Source: DASUXA01 sp036378155
GTDB lineage: Bacteria; Actinomycetota; Actinomycetes; Mycobacteriales; Micromonosporaceae
NCBI GenBank assembly: GCA_036378155.1
Contig: DASUXA010000094.1
Span: 15,001-79,000, forward strand
Length of the DNA: 64,000 nucleotides
Direction: 5' to 3'
The notes beneath the pieces were generated by a model. The model did no database searches. It saw nothing but the letters and a program-made list of their open reading frames with translations, and had not been told where the DNA came from. Shown piece after piece: positions 33,156 to 41,143 of this stretch. A program made the translations under genes and the position numbers. Numbering within the stretch: the stretch's first letter is position 1; every line of letters begins with the position of its first letter.

Positions 33156-33611
33156 CTACCCTTCGACCTTCGCCTCGTCGTGGACCGCCCGCGCGGTGGC
33201 GTCCTTGAACGCCATCCACGGCAGCAGCGCGCATTTCACCCGCGCCGGATAGCGGGCCACCCCCGCGAAGGCCACCCCGTCTTCCAGCAGTTTCTCGTCC
33301 GGCTCGACCTGCCCCCGCCCGGACATCAGCGCCACAAACGCCTCGTGCCGGGCCAGCGCGTCGCCGACCTCCTGCCCGGCGGTCAGGTCGTACAGCACGC
33401 TCGCCGCCGCCTGGCTGATCGAGCAGCCTTCGCCCTCGTACGACACGTCGGCGACCCGGTTCCCCTCGACGTGCACCCGCACGGTGACCTCGTCGCCGCA
33501 GGTCGGGTTCACGTGGTGCGCCTCCGCCTCGTACGGCTCGCGCAGGCCGCGCCCGTGCGGGTGCTTGTAGTGGTCCAGGATGATCTCCTGGTAGAGCTGG
33601 TCGAGCTGCAT
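33156..33611 (-). CDS. sufU: Zinc-dependent sulfurtransferase SufU
   Basis: The 151-residue protein has the SufU Cys ligands in NPTCGDEV (C38), GEGCSISQAA (C63) and VKCALLPW (C127), plus the extra loop that separates SufU from IscU scaffolds. SufU accepts persulfide sulfur from SufS at its zinc site and hands it to SufBCD. Its ATG overlaps the sufS stop by one base (TGATG), indicating coupled translation. Confidence 0.93.
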   Translation of the reverse strand: MQLDQLYQEIILDHYKHPHGRGLREPYEAEAHHVNPTCGDEVTVRVHVEGNRVADVSYEGEGCSISQAAASVLYDLTAGQEVGDALARHEAFVALMSGRGQVEPDEKLLEDGVAFAGVARYPARVKCALLPWMAFKDATARAVHDEAKVEG

Positions 33612-34921
33612 CACCCGAACACCTTCCGCACCTTCTCCAGGCCCCGCACCAGCGCGTCGACCTCCTCGACGGTGGTGTACAGGTAGAACGACGCGCGGGT
33701 CATCGCCGGCACCCGGAACCGCGTGCACACCGGCTTCGCGCAGTGGTGACCGACCCGCACCTCGACGCCCTCGGCATCGAGGATCTGCCCGACGTCGTGC
33801 GGGTGGACGCCCTCCAACGCGAACGAGATCGTCCCGCCCCGGCCCACCGGTACCTCCGGACCGAAGATCCGCAGCCCCGGCACCGTGGTCAGCGCGTCCA
33901 GCGCGTACGCGGTGAGTTCCTTCTCGTGCCACTGGATCGCCGGCATGCCCAGCGTCGACAGGTACGCCACGGCGGCGCCGAGCCCGACCGCCTCTGCGAT
34001 CGGCGGGGTACCCGCCTCGAAGCGCGCCGGCGGCGCGGCGTACGTGGTCTTCTCCAGGGTCACCGTTTCGATCATGGAGCCGCCGCCGAGGAACGGCGGC
34101 ATCGCGTCGAGCAGCTCGTACCGGCCCCACAGCACGCCGATCCCGGTCGGTCCGAGCATCTTGTGCCCGGTGAACGCGATGAAGTCGGCGTCCAGGTCGA
34201 CCACGTCGACCGGCAGGTGCGGTGCCGACTGGGAGCAGTCGAGCAGCACCAGCGCGCCCGCCTCGTGCGCCCGCCGGACGATCTCCGCGGTCGGGTTGAC
34301 CGTACCGAGGATGTTCGACATGTGCACGAACGAGACGATCTTCGCCCGCTCGGTGATCACGTCGTCGAGCACGGACAGGTCGAGCCGACCCGTCCCGGTC
34401 ACCGGGATCCAGCGCAACGTCGCGCCGGTCCGCTCACACAGCAACTGCCACGGCACGATGTTCGAGTGGTGCTCCATCTCGGAGATCACCACCTCGTCGC
34501 CGGGTCCGAGCCGGAACCGGGGATCGCCGTTGCCCGTACTCGCGCCGAGGAAGGCGTACGCCACCAGGTTGATCGCCTCGGTGGAGTTCTTGGTGAACAC
34601 CACCTCGGAGGCGGTCGTCGCGCCGATGAACGCGGCGACCGCCTCGCGGGCCTTCTCGTACGCCTCGGTCGCCTCGGTGCCCAGCGTGTGTACCGAGCGC
34701 GACACGTTGGCGTTGTGCCGCTCGTAGTGCACCCGCAGCGCCTCGATCACCTGGCGCGGCTTCTGCGACGTATTCGCGCTGTCGAGGTACACCACCCGGT
34801 GCCCGTTGACGTCGCGGTCCAGGATCGGGAAGTCCGCGCGGACCCGGTCGACGTCGAAGCGGGGCACCTCGTCGTACTGCGGCATGCCGGGCGGGATGGA
34901 GACGATCTGCGGCGACGTCAT
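33611..34921 (-). CDS. sufS: Cysteine desulfurase SufS
   Basis: The 436-residue PLP enzyme has the PLP-lysine motif AFTGHKMLGPTGIGVLWG near residue 245 and the catalytic Cys in GHHCAKPVCTRF near 383. TKNSTEAINLVAYAFLG binds the cofactor phosphate. It converts cysteine to alanine and leaves a persulfide on the Cys for transfer to SufU. An N-terminal extension of about 25 residues precedes the conserved VRADFPIL. It lies 18 nt after sufC in the operon. Confidence 0.95.
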   Translation of the reverse strand: MTSPQIVSIPPGMPQYDEVPRFDVDRVRADFPILDRDVNGHRVVYLDSANTSQKPRQVIEALRVHYERHNANVSRSVHTLGTEATEAYEKAREAVAAFIGATTASEVVFTKNSTEAINLVAYAFLGASTGNGDPRFRLGPGDEVVISEMEHHSNIVPWQLLCERTGATLRWIPVTGTGRLDLSVLDDVITERAKIVSFVHMSNILGTVNPTAEIVRRAHEAGALVLLDCSQSAPHLPVDVVDLDADFIAFTGHKMLGPTGIGVLWGRYELLDAMPPFLGGGSMIETVTLEKTTYAAPPARFEAGTPPIAEAVGLGAAVAYLSTLGMPAIQWHEKELTAYALDALTTVPGLRIFGPEVPVGRGGTISFALEGVHPHDVGQILDAEGVEVRVGHHCAKPVCTRFRVPAMTRASFYLYTTVEEVDALVRGLEKVRKVFG

Positions 34922-34939
34922 CGGTCCTCCTGTCGACCC

Positions 34940-35719
34940 TCAGCCGCGCTGGCCAGCGGTACCGGCGCCGGCGAGGTACCGCTCGTACCCCTCGGCTTCG
35001 AGCTTCTCCGCCAGTTCCGGGCCGCCCTCCTCGACGATCCGACCGGCGACGAACACGTGCACGAAGTCCGGCTTCACGTACCGCAGGATCCGGGTGTAGT
35101 GGGTGATCAGCAGCACGCCCGTGTCGCCGGTCGCCCGCACCCGGTTCACGCCCTCGCTGACCACGCGCAGCGCGTCGATGTCCAGACCCGAGTCGGTCTC
35201 GTCGAGGATAGCGATCTTCGGGCGGAGCAGTTCGAGCTGCACGATCTCGTGCCGCTTCTTCTCCCCGCCGGAGAAGCCCTCGTTGACGTTGCGCTGCCCG
35301 AACGACGGGTCCATGCCGAGCCGCTCCATCGCGGTCTTCAGCTCGCCGGCCCAGGTGCGCAGCTTCGGCGCCTGCCCGTCGATCGCCGTCTTCGCGGTAC
35401 GCAGGAAGTTCGCCACCGACACGCCGGGCACCTCGACCGGGTACTGCATCGCCAGGAACAGCCCGGCACGCGCCCGCTCGTCCACGGTCATCGCCAGCAC
35501 GTCCTGCCCGTCGAGCGTGACCGACCCGCCGGTGATCTGGTACTTCGGGTGACCGGCGACCGAGTAGGCGAGCGTCGACTTGCCCGAACCGTTCGGTCCC
35601 ATGATCGCGTGGGTCTCCCCCGCCCGGACCGTCAGGTTGACACCGGCCAGGATCGGCTTGAGCTGCCCCTCCGGCAGCTTCACCGATACCTGCAGGTCAC
35701 GGATATCCAGAACGCTCAC
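34940..35719 (-). CDS. sufC: SufC, ATPase of the SufBCD scaffold
   Basis: The 259-residue ABC-type ATPase has Walker A GPNGSGKSTLAYSVAG, the Suf-specific signature FSGGEKKRHEIVQL, Walker B AILDETDSGLD and the H-loop THYTR. It drives conformational changes of SufB/SufD during cluster assembly in the cytoplasm. The GTG start overlaps the stop of the Rieske gene (GTGA). Confidence 0.95.
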   Translation of the reverse strand: MSVLDIRDLQVSVKLPEGQLKPILAGVNLTVRAGETHAIMGPNGSGKSTLAYSVAGHPKYQITGGSVTLDGQDVLAMTVDERARAGLFLAMQYPVEVPGVSVANFLRTAKTAIDGQAPKLRTWAGELKTAMERLGMDPSFGQRNVNEGFSGGEKKRHEIVQLELLRPKIAILDETDSGLDIDALRVVSEGVNRVRATGDTGVLLITHYTRILRYVKPDFVHVFVAGRIVEEGGPELAEKLEAEGYERYLAGAGTAGQRG

Positions 35720-36051
35720 AAACTCACTCCATTACTCGGCGTCAGCGACACGTAGACGTCGCCGTCGCGGATCTCCACCGGGTACACCGGCACCGGCTCG
35801 GTCGCCGGCAGCGCCGTCGGCTGCCCGGTACGCAGGTCGAACCGCGACCCGTGCAGCCAGCACTCCAACGTGCACCCGTCGACGTCCCCCTCGGACAGCG
35901 GGATCGCCTCGTGGGAGCACTCGTCGTAGATCGCGTAGAACTGGTCGTCCTCGGCGTGGACGAACACCATCTTGGTGCCGTGGACGTCGGCGGCGATGAC
36001 GCTGCCCTTCGGGATGTCCTCGGTGGAGCAGACCCGGATCATGTCGCTCAT
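35716..36051 (-). CDS. Rieske [2Fe-2S] ferredoxin of the SUF operon
   Basis: The 111-residue protein has the Rieske ligands DECSHEAI (C45, H47) and LECWLHGSRFD (C64, H67), and the length of non-heme ferredoxin components. A Rieske gene between sufD and sufC is usual in actinobacteria; it may supply electrons for cluster assembly. It overlaps sufD by one base and sufC by four. Confidence 0.92.
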   Translation of the reverse strand: MSDMIRVCSTEDIPKGSVIAADVHGTKMVFVHAEDDQFYAIYDECSHEAIPLSEGDVDGCTLECWLHGSRFDLRTGQPTALPATEPVPVYPVEIRDGDVYVSLTPSNGVSL

Positions 36052-37199
36052 CAGGCACCAGCCTTGGTCAGTCGCGCCTCGACCGCGTCGAACAGCCGCT
36101 CGCGCAGCGACTCGACCGGGATCTTGTCGAACAGTTCGGCGAAGAATCCACGTACCACGAGCTTTCGCGCCTCCTTCTCGGGAATACCGCGGGCCATCAG
36201 GTAGAACAGTTGCTCGTCGTCGAACCGGCCGGTCGCGCTCGCGTGCCCGGCTCCGAGCACCTCGCCCGTCTCGATCTCCAGGTTGGGTACCGAGTCGGCA
36301 CGAGCCCCGTCGGTGAGCACCAGGTTGCGGTTGATCTCGTACGTATCGGTGCCCGTCGCTTCGGCTCGGATCAACACGTCACCGACCCAGACGGTGTGCG
36401 CGTCGGCGCCCTGGAGCGCCCCGCGGTACGCCACGTAGCTGCGGCAGTCCGGCACCGCGTGGTCCACCAGCAGTCGGTGTTCCAGGTGCTGCCCGCCGTC
36501 AGCGAAATACACGCCATACAGGTCCGCTTCGCCGCCCCGGTCGGTGTAATCCACCGAGGTATATTGCCGGACCAGGTCGCCGCCCAAAGTCACCTGAACG
36601 TGGGTCAGCTTGGCGTCCCGGCCCAGCCGGAACTTCAGGTGCTGCGCCTGGACCGTGTCGCTCGCCCAGTCGGCGACGGTGACCAGGACCAGTCGAGCCC
36701 CCGCGCCGACCGACACCTCCACGTTGTCGGCGAGCGTCGCGCTGCCCACGTGCTCCAGCACCACCGTGACCTCGGCGAGGTCGGCGATGTCGAGGAAGGT
36801 CTGGCCGTACGAGGTGCCGTCCGCGCCGCCGCCGACCGCGCGCAGCAGAACCGGCTCGCCCGGCGTGGCGCCGCGCGCCACCGATACCACCAGGGCCTGC
36901 TCAGCCCCGCCCCAGGCGAGGGCGCTGATCCGGTCGAACGGGGTGAGCACCGAGCCCAGCCGGGGGTCGCCGCGCTCGACGGTGGTCACCGAGACGCCCG
37001 TGGGCAGCCCGTCGTACTCGTGCTTGACCGGCGCGCCGCCGGGCGTCGCCTCGATCGCGGTGGCCAACCCGCGCAGCCGCCGCAGCGGCGTGAACCGCCA
37101 CTCCTCCTCACGCCCGGTCAGCACCGGGAAATCGGCGACGTCGAACGAGCGCAGCGCCTGGGACTTCGTCTTCGGCGGCGTGATGGTCTGGCTGCTCAT
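36051..37199 (-). CDS. sufD: SufD, subunit of the SufBCD scaffold
   Basis: The 382-residue protein has the right-handed beta-helix core (about 110-330) and the conserved C-terminal VPNLEIETGEVLGAGHASAT followed by DDEQLFYLMARGIPEKEARKL. It pairs with SufB on which the cluster is built. It follows sufB after 81 bp that contain a perfect 26-bp palindrome. Confidence 0.93.
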   Translation of the reverse strand: MSSQTITPPKTKSQALRSFDVADFPVLTGREEEWRFTPLRRLRGLATAIEATPGGAPVKHEYDGLPTGVSVTTVERGDPRLGSVLTPFDRISALAWGGAEQALVVSVARGATPGEPVLLRAVGGGADGTSYGQTFLDIADLAEVTVVLEHVGSATLADNVEVSVGAGARLVLVTVADWASDTVQAQHLKFRLGRDAKLTHVQVTLGGDLVRQYTSVDYTDRGGEADLYGVYFADGGQHLEHRLLVDHAVPDCRSYVAYRGALQGADAHTVWVGDVLIRAEATGTDTYEINRNLVLTDGARADSVPNLEIETGEVLGAGHASATGRFDDEQLFYLMARGIPEKEARKLVVRGFFAELFDKIPVESLRERLFDAVEARLTKAGA

Positions 37200-37239
37200 G
37201 GCTTCCTTGCTCTGGTCACGCGGACAACGACCGTTACCC

Positions 37240-37265
37240 GCGCGGGCACCGTACGGTGCCCGCGC
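37240..37265 (-). repeat. Perfect 26-bp palindrome between sufB and sufD
   Basis: The sequence 37240-37265 (arm GCGCGGGCACCGT, 13 bp, no spacer) lies in the only sizeable gap of the SUF operon. In RNA it would fold into a compact hairpin. It could partly terminate transcription or stabilise the sufRB mRNA segment. There is no separate promoter evident for sufD. Confidence 0.6.
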
Positions 37266-37280
37266 CGGCGGCGGTGGGCG

Positions 37281-38711
37281 TCAGCCCACCGCGCCTTCCA
37301 TCTGCAACTCGATCAGCCGGTTGAGTTCGAGCGCGTACTCCATCGGCAGTTCCTTGGCGATCGGCTCGATGAAGCCACGCACGATCATGGCCATCGCCTC
37401 GTCCTCGGTCATGCCCCGGCTCATCAGGTAGAACAACTGGTCCTCGCTGACCTTGGACACCGTCGCCTCGTGCCCCATCGACACGTCGTCCTCGCGGATG
37501 TCGACGTACGGGTAGGTGTCCGAGCGCGAGATCGTGTCGACCAGCAGCGCGTCGCACTTGACGGTCGACTTGGACCGCTGCGACCCCTCCAGGACCTGCA
37601 CCAGACCGCGGTACGAGGTGCGACCGCCGCCGCGCGCGATCGACTTGCTGACGATCGTGGAGGAGGTGTGCGGGGCGGCGTGCACCATCTTCGCGCCGGC
37701 GTCCTGGTGCTGCCCCTCGCCGGCCATCGCCACCGAGAGCACCTCGCCCTTGGCGTGCTCGCCGACCATGAAGACCGCCGGGTACTTCATGGTCACCTTC
37801 GAGCCGATGTTGCCGTCGATCCACTCCATGGTCGCGCCCTCGTGCGCCACGGCACGCTTGGTGACCAGGTTGTAGACGTTGTTCGACCAGTTCTGGATGG
37901 TGGTGTACCGGCAGCGGGCGCCCTTCTTGACGACGATCTCCACGACCGCCGAGTGCAGCGAGTCGGACGAGTAGATCGGCGCGGTGCAGCCCTCGACGTA
38001 GTGCACGTAGGCGTCCTCGTCGACGATGATCAGGGTCCGCTCGAACTGCCCCATGTTCTCGGTGTTGATCCGGAAGTACGCCTGGAGCGGGATCTCCACG
38101 TGCACGCCCTTCGGCACGTAGATGAACGAGCCGCCGGACCACACCGCCGTGTTCAGCGCGGCGAACTTGTTGTCCCCGACCGGGATGACCGTGCCGAAGT
38201 ACTCCTTGAACAGGTCCTCGTGCTCGCGCAGACCGGTGTCGGTGTCCAGGAAGACGACGCCCTGGGCCTCGAGGTCGTCACGGATCTTGTGGTACACGAC
38301 CTCGGACTCGTACTGCGCCGCGACGCCGGCGATCAGCCGCTGCTTCTCCGCCTCGGGGATGCCCAGCTTGTCGTACGTGCGCTTGATGTCCTCGGGCAGC
38401 TCGTCCCAACTCGCCGCCTGCTTCTCGGTGGAGCGGACGAAGTACTTGATGTTGTCGAAGTCGATGTCCGTGAGGTCGGCGCCCCAGGCCGGCAGCGGCT
38501 TGCGCTGGAACAACCGCAGGCCCTTCAGCCGCAGGTCGAGCATCCACTGGGGCTCGTTCTTCTTCCCCGAGATGTCGCGCACCACCGCCTCGGACAGCCC
38601 CCGCTGAGCGGAAGCGCCGGCGACGTCGGGGTCGGCCCAGCCGTACTGGTACCGGCCGAGCGCGGCGAGCTGCTCCTCGGTGCTGATCGGCTGCACGGTC
38701 TGCTCGGTCAT
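37281..38711 (-). CDS. sufB: SufB, Fe-S cluster scaffold subunit
   Basis: The 476-residue protein has typical SufB blocks: VPKGVHVEIPLQAYFRINTE, YVHYVEGCTAPIYSSDSLHS, MEWIDGNIGSKVTMKYPAV and the C-terminal GHEATVSKVSEDQLFYLMSR. Cys and Glu residues of the beta-helix core that hold sulfur and iron are present. It forms the SufBC2D complex. Its ATG overlaps the sufR stop (ATGA), so repressor and scaffold are co-translated. Confidence 0.96.
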   Translation of the reverse strand: MTEQTVQPISTEEQLAALGRYQYGWADPDVAGASAQRGLSEAVVRDISGKKNEPQWMLDLRLKGLRLFQRKPLPAWGADLTDIDFDNIKYFVRSTEKQAASWDELPEDIKRTYDKLGIPEAEKQRLIAGVAAQYESEVVYHKIRDDLEAQGVVFLDTDTGLREHEDLFKEYFGTVIPVGDNKFAALNTAVWSGGSFIYVPKGVHVEIPLQAYFRINTENMGQFERTLIIVDEDAYVHYVEGCTAPIYSSDSLHSAVVEIVVKKGARCRYTTIQNWSNNVYNLVTKRAVAHEGATMEWIDGNIGSKVTMKYPAVFMVGEHAKGEVLSVAMAGEGQHQDAGAKMVHAAPHTSSTIVSKSIARGGGRTSYRGLVQVLEGSQRSKSTVKCDALLVDTISRSDTYPYVDIREDDVSMGHEATVSKVSEDQLFYLMSRGMTEDEAMAMIVRGFIEPIAKELPMEYALELNRLIELQMEGAVG

Positions 38712-39619
38712 CTATCCGTCCTCACAGGGTCGACGGTGTTGTCGGTCGGTTGTCCGCCGGTGGAACCGGCGTCCGGGTTCACGGCGCCGCCGGTGCCGGC
38801 GCCAGGGTTCACGGCGCCGGCGGTGCCGGCGTCAGCGTCCACGGCGCCGGCGGAGCGGCTGTCGCTCGGGGCGCCGGACGTGACGGAGACAACGGGCAGT
38901 GCCCGTCGCGGGTCCGGAATGTGCGTGGTGCAGACGCCGTCGCCGTGGGCGATGGTCGCCAGCCGCTGCACGTGGGTACCCACCAGCCGCGAGATCACTT
39001 CCGTCTCCGCCTCACACAGCTGGGGGAACTCGGCGGCGACGTGCGCGACGGGGCAGTGGTGCTGGCAGAGCTGCCCGCCGGAGGCGATGGTCGACGCGGA
39101 CGCGGCGTACCCCTGGGCGGTCAGCGCGGCGGCGAGCGCCTCGGCGCGCGCCAACGGGTCGTCGCCGGCGTCCCGCAGGACCGAGCGGCACTGCTCCTCC
39201 AGCGCGGCTACCTGGCTCTGCGCGAACGCGGCGACCCCTTCGGGTCCGTCCCGCCGCGCGATCCAGCGCAGCGCCGAGGACGCGAGGTCGTCGTACGCGT
39301 GACCGCCGCAGCGCAACCGGGCGTCCTCGGTGAGCACGAACACCTTCGCCGGTCGGCCCCGACCGCGCTGCCCGCGCACCGGGCGGGTGCGTACCGCGAC
39401 CGATCCGTCGGCGAGCATGGCGTCCAGGTGCCGACGGATCGCGGCGGGGCTCAGCCCGAGCGCTTCACCCAGCTCAGCGGCTGTCGCGGCGCCGTTTTCC
39501 AGGAGCAGGCGAGCGACCCGGTCACGGGTGCGATGATCGGTGGGCGCGGCGGCGGAAGCCGCCGGACCGCCGGCGGAAGCCGACAGCCGAGCGTCTCCAC
39601 CCAGCACCGCGTTTTTCAC
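38708..39619 (-). CDS. sufR: SufR, Fe-S-sensing repressor of the SUF operon
   Basis: The 303-residue protein has an N-terminal winged HTH (about 30-95; AATAAELGEALGLSPAAIRR) and a cluster-binding region with C185 and C189 in LCQHHCPVAH and C202 in PQLCEAE. It senses its own Fe-S cluster and represses suf transcription. The GTG start at 39619 lies within the operator; longer starts upstream cross the promoter and are rejected. Its C-terminus (about 255-290) is unusual, with three decapeptide repeats (SAGAVDADAG, TAGAVNPGAG, TGGAVNPDAG) encoded by 30-bp tandem repeats. Confidence 0.92.
   Translation of the reverse strand: MKNAVLGGDARLSASAGGPAASAAAPTDHRTRDRVARLLLENGAATAAELGEALGLSPAAIRRHLDAMLADGSVAVRTRPVRGQRGRGRPAKVFVLTEDARLRCGGHAYDDLASSALRWIARRDGPEGVAAFAQSQVAALEEQCRSVLRDAGDDPLARAEALAAALTAQGYAASASTIASGGQLCQHHCPVAHVAAEFPQLCEAETEVISRLVGTHVQRLATIAHGDGVCTTHIPDPRRALPVVSVTSGAPSDSRSAGAVDADAGTAGAVNPGAGTGGAVNPDAGSTGGQPTDNTVDPVRTDR
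38766..38855. repeat. Three 30-bp tandem repeats in the sufR 3' end
   Basis: Units at 38766-38795, 38796-38825 and 38826-38855 share a 30-bp period and encode a disordered Gly/Ala/Asp decapeptide tail in SufR. They lie just before the sufR-sufB overlap. The copy number could vary between strains. Confidence 0.8.
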
Positions 39620-39630
39620 AACGCCAGTGT
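39616..39630 (-). promoter_or_regulatory. SufR operator
   Basis: On the minus strand ACACTGGCGTTGTGA matches exactly the ACACT-N5-TGTGA palindrome that, as I recall, is reported for Mycobacterium tuberculosis SufR. It overlaps the sufR GTG start codon, so SufR binding would block transcription of the whole operon. Confidence 0.75.
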
Positions 39631-39816
39631 TACGTATTTCGGTCGGCGGCTGCAACTCGCCGCCACCCGGGTGGGCGAGGGCACACCCACGGGCGACCGG
39701 TGTGCCCGTCGACGGCACCCCGCGGACGCGGCCGCCGTTCGCCCGACGCGCCGACCACCGACCATCGTCGAGGACGAGGGCGCGCACCAGCCGAAATGTC
39801 GCGGCGACGGCAGTCG

Positions 39817-39822
39817 TACGAT
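39817..39822 (+). promoter_or_regulatory. Leaderless -10 element of ctaA
   Basis: TACGAT lies exactly 6 nt before the GTG at 39829, the position expected for a leaderless transcript. No -35 was recognised. Confidence 0.4.
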
Positions 39823-39828
39823 GCCGGA

Positions 39829-40803
39829 GTGGTCCATTTCCGCCGGTTGCTCGGTTCGCCGGTCGTGCTGCGCACCCGCCGGTTCCTCGCCACGCCGGTC
39901 GCGTTGCGTCAGCTCGCGCTCGCCTCATTGATCGCCAACGCGGTCCTCGTCGTCACCGGCGGCGCGGTCCGGCTGACCGGGTCCGGGCTCGGCTGCCCGA
40001 CCTGGCCCGAATGCACCGCAGGGTCGTACGTGACGACGCCGAAGATGGGCATGCACGGCGTGATCGAGTTCGGCAACCGGACCCTGACCTTAGTGGTCGG
40101 CGCGTTGGCCCTGGCCTGTGTCGCGGCGGTGCTCGCCCAGCCGTCCCGACGCCGGTCGCTGGTCCGGCTGTCCACGCTCGTGCTGTGCGGCATCCCGGCG
40201 CAGGCGGTGATCGGTGGGCTGACGGTCCTGACCAAGCTGAACCCGTGGGTGGTCGCGCTGCACTTCCTGGCGTCCATCGCCGTGATCGCGGCGGCGTACG
40301 CGCTGTGGCGGCGCGCCGACGAGCCGGACGGCGCGGTACGCCTGACCGTACCGCCCCCGGTGCGCGGTCTCGCCTGGGCGGTCACCGTCGCGAGCGTGGC
40401 GGTCCTGGTCGTCGGCACGGTGGTCACCGGCAGCGGTCCGCACGCCGGCGACGAGCACGCCCGCCGTACCGGACTGGACCCCGGAGCCGTCGCCCAACTG
40501 CACGCCGACCTGGTGTTCCTGCTCATCGGGCTGTCCATCGGCGCCTGGTACGCGCTGCGCGCCGTCGGCGGGTCGGCACGCGTCGCCGGAGTCCTGATCG
40601 CGGTCGAACTCGGTCAGGGCGTGATCGGGTTCGTGCAGTACTTCACCCACCTGCCGATCCTGGCGGTGGCCCTGCACATGGCGGGGTCGTGCGCGGTGTG
40701 GTGGGCGACCCTGGCGCTGCTGTACGCGACCCGTACGCGTGACGTACCGGTCGCCGAGCCGGGCGCGCTGACCGAGCCCGCTGCGCTCGCCGCCGCCCGG
40801 TGA
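39829..40803 (+). CDS. ctaA: Heme A synthase (CtaA/COX15)
   Basis: The 324-residue membrane protein has about eight transmembrane helices and the CtaA signature VTGGAVRLTGSGLGCPTWPE. Conserved His lie in GMHGVIEFGNR, ALHFLAS, QLHADLVFLL and ALHMAGS, matching the heme-binding helices. It oxidises the heme O methyl group to heme A for cytochrome aa3 oxidase. The GTG at 39829 is preferred because of the -10 element; an ATG at 39796 would add 11 residues. ctaB, for the preceding step, lies 1.6 kb away. Confidence 0.9.
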   Translation: MVHFRRLLGSPVVLRTRRFLATPVALRQLALASLIANAVLVVTGGAVRLTGSGLGCPTWPECTAGSYVTTPKMGMHGVIEFGNRTLTLVVGALALACVAAVLAQPSRRRSLVRLSTLVLCGIPAQAVIGGLTVLTKLNPWVVALHFLASIAVIAAAYALWRRADEPDGAVRLTVPPPVRGLAWAVTVASVAVLVVGTVVTGSGPHAGDEHARRTGLDPGAVAQLHADLVFLLIGLSIGAWYALRAVGGSARVAGVLIAVELGQGVIGFVQYFTHLPILAVALHMAGSCAVWWATLALLYATRTRDVPVAEPGALTEPAALAAAR

Positions 40804-41099
40804 TGCCGACGGTCCGCCGACACCTGCTGATCGCGGGTCAGGTGCAAGGCGTGTACTTCCGCGACTCGCTGCGCCGGCTCGCCGTCGAGCACGCCGTCGC
40901 CGGATGGGTGCGCAACGTACCGGACGGGCGTGTCGAGGCGGTCCTGGAGGGCGAGTCCGAGGCGGTCGCCCGACTGGTCGCCTGGGCTCACCACGGGCCG
41001 CCCGAGGCCGTGGTGTCGCAGGTCGACGTGTACGACGAGCCGACGGAAGGGCTCCGCGAGTTCCTGGTGCTGCCCACGCCCCGCCGGGTGGGCGGCTGA
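40803..41099 (+). CDS. Acylphosphatase
   Basis: The 98-residue protein has the acylphosphatase signature IAGQVQGVYFRDSLRRLA (catalytic Arg) and GWVRNVPDGRVEAVLEGE (catalytic Asn). It hydrolyses acyl-phosphates such as 1,3-bisphosphoglycerate or carbamoyl phosphate. The ATG overlaps the ctaA stop by one base (TGATG), and a GTG at 40800 is an alternative. Confidence 0.9.
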   Translation: MPTVRRHLLIAGQVQGVYFRDSLRRLAVEHAVAGWVRNVPDGRVEAVLEGESEAVARLVAWAHHGPPEAVVSQVDVYDEPTEGLREFLVLPTPRRVGG

Positions 41100-41143
41100 C
41101 CCGGTCCGCCGAGTCGGCGGGCGATCAGGCGACCCGGCGGTGA

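Noticed and set aside
32961..39302. Long plus-strand open frames opposite the SUF operon
   Set aside because: Their translations are His/Arg/Gly-rich without motifs, while the minus-strand frames encode the complete SUF gene set.
39620..39928. Longer N-terminus for SufR
   Set aside because: It would cross the SufR operator and promoter; the GTG at 39619 gives the family-like protein.
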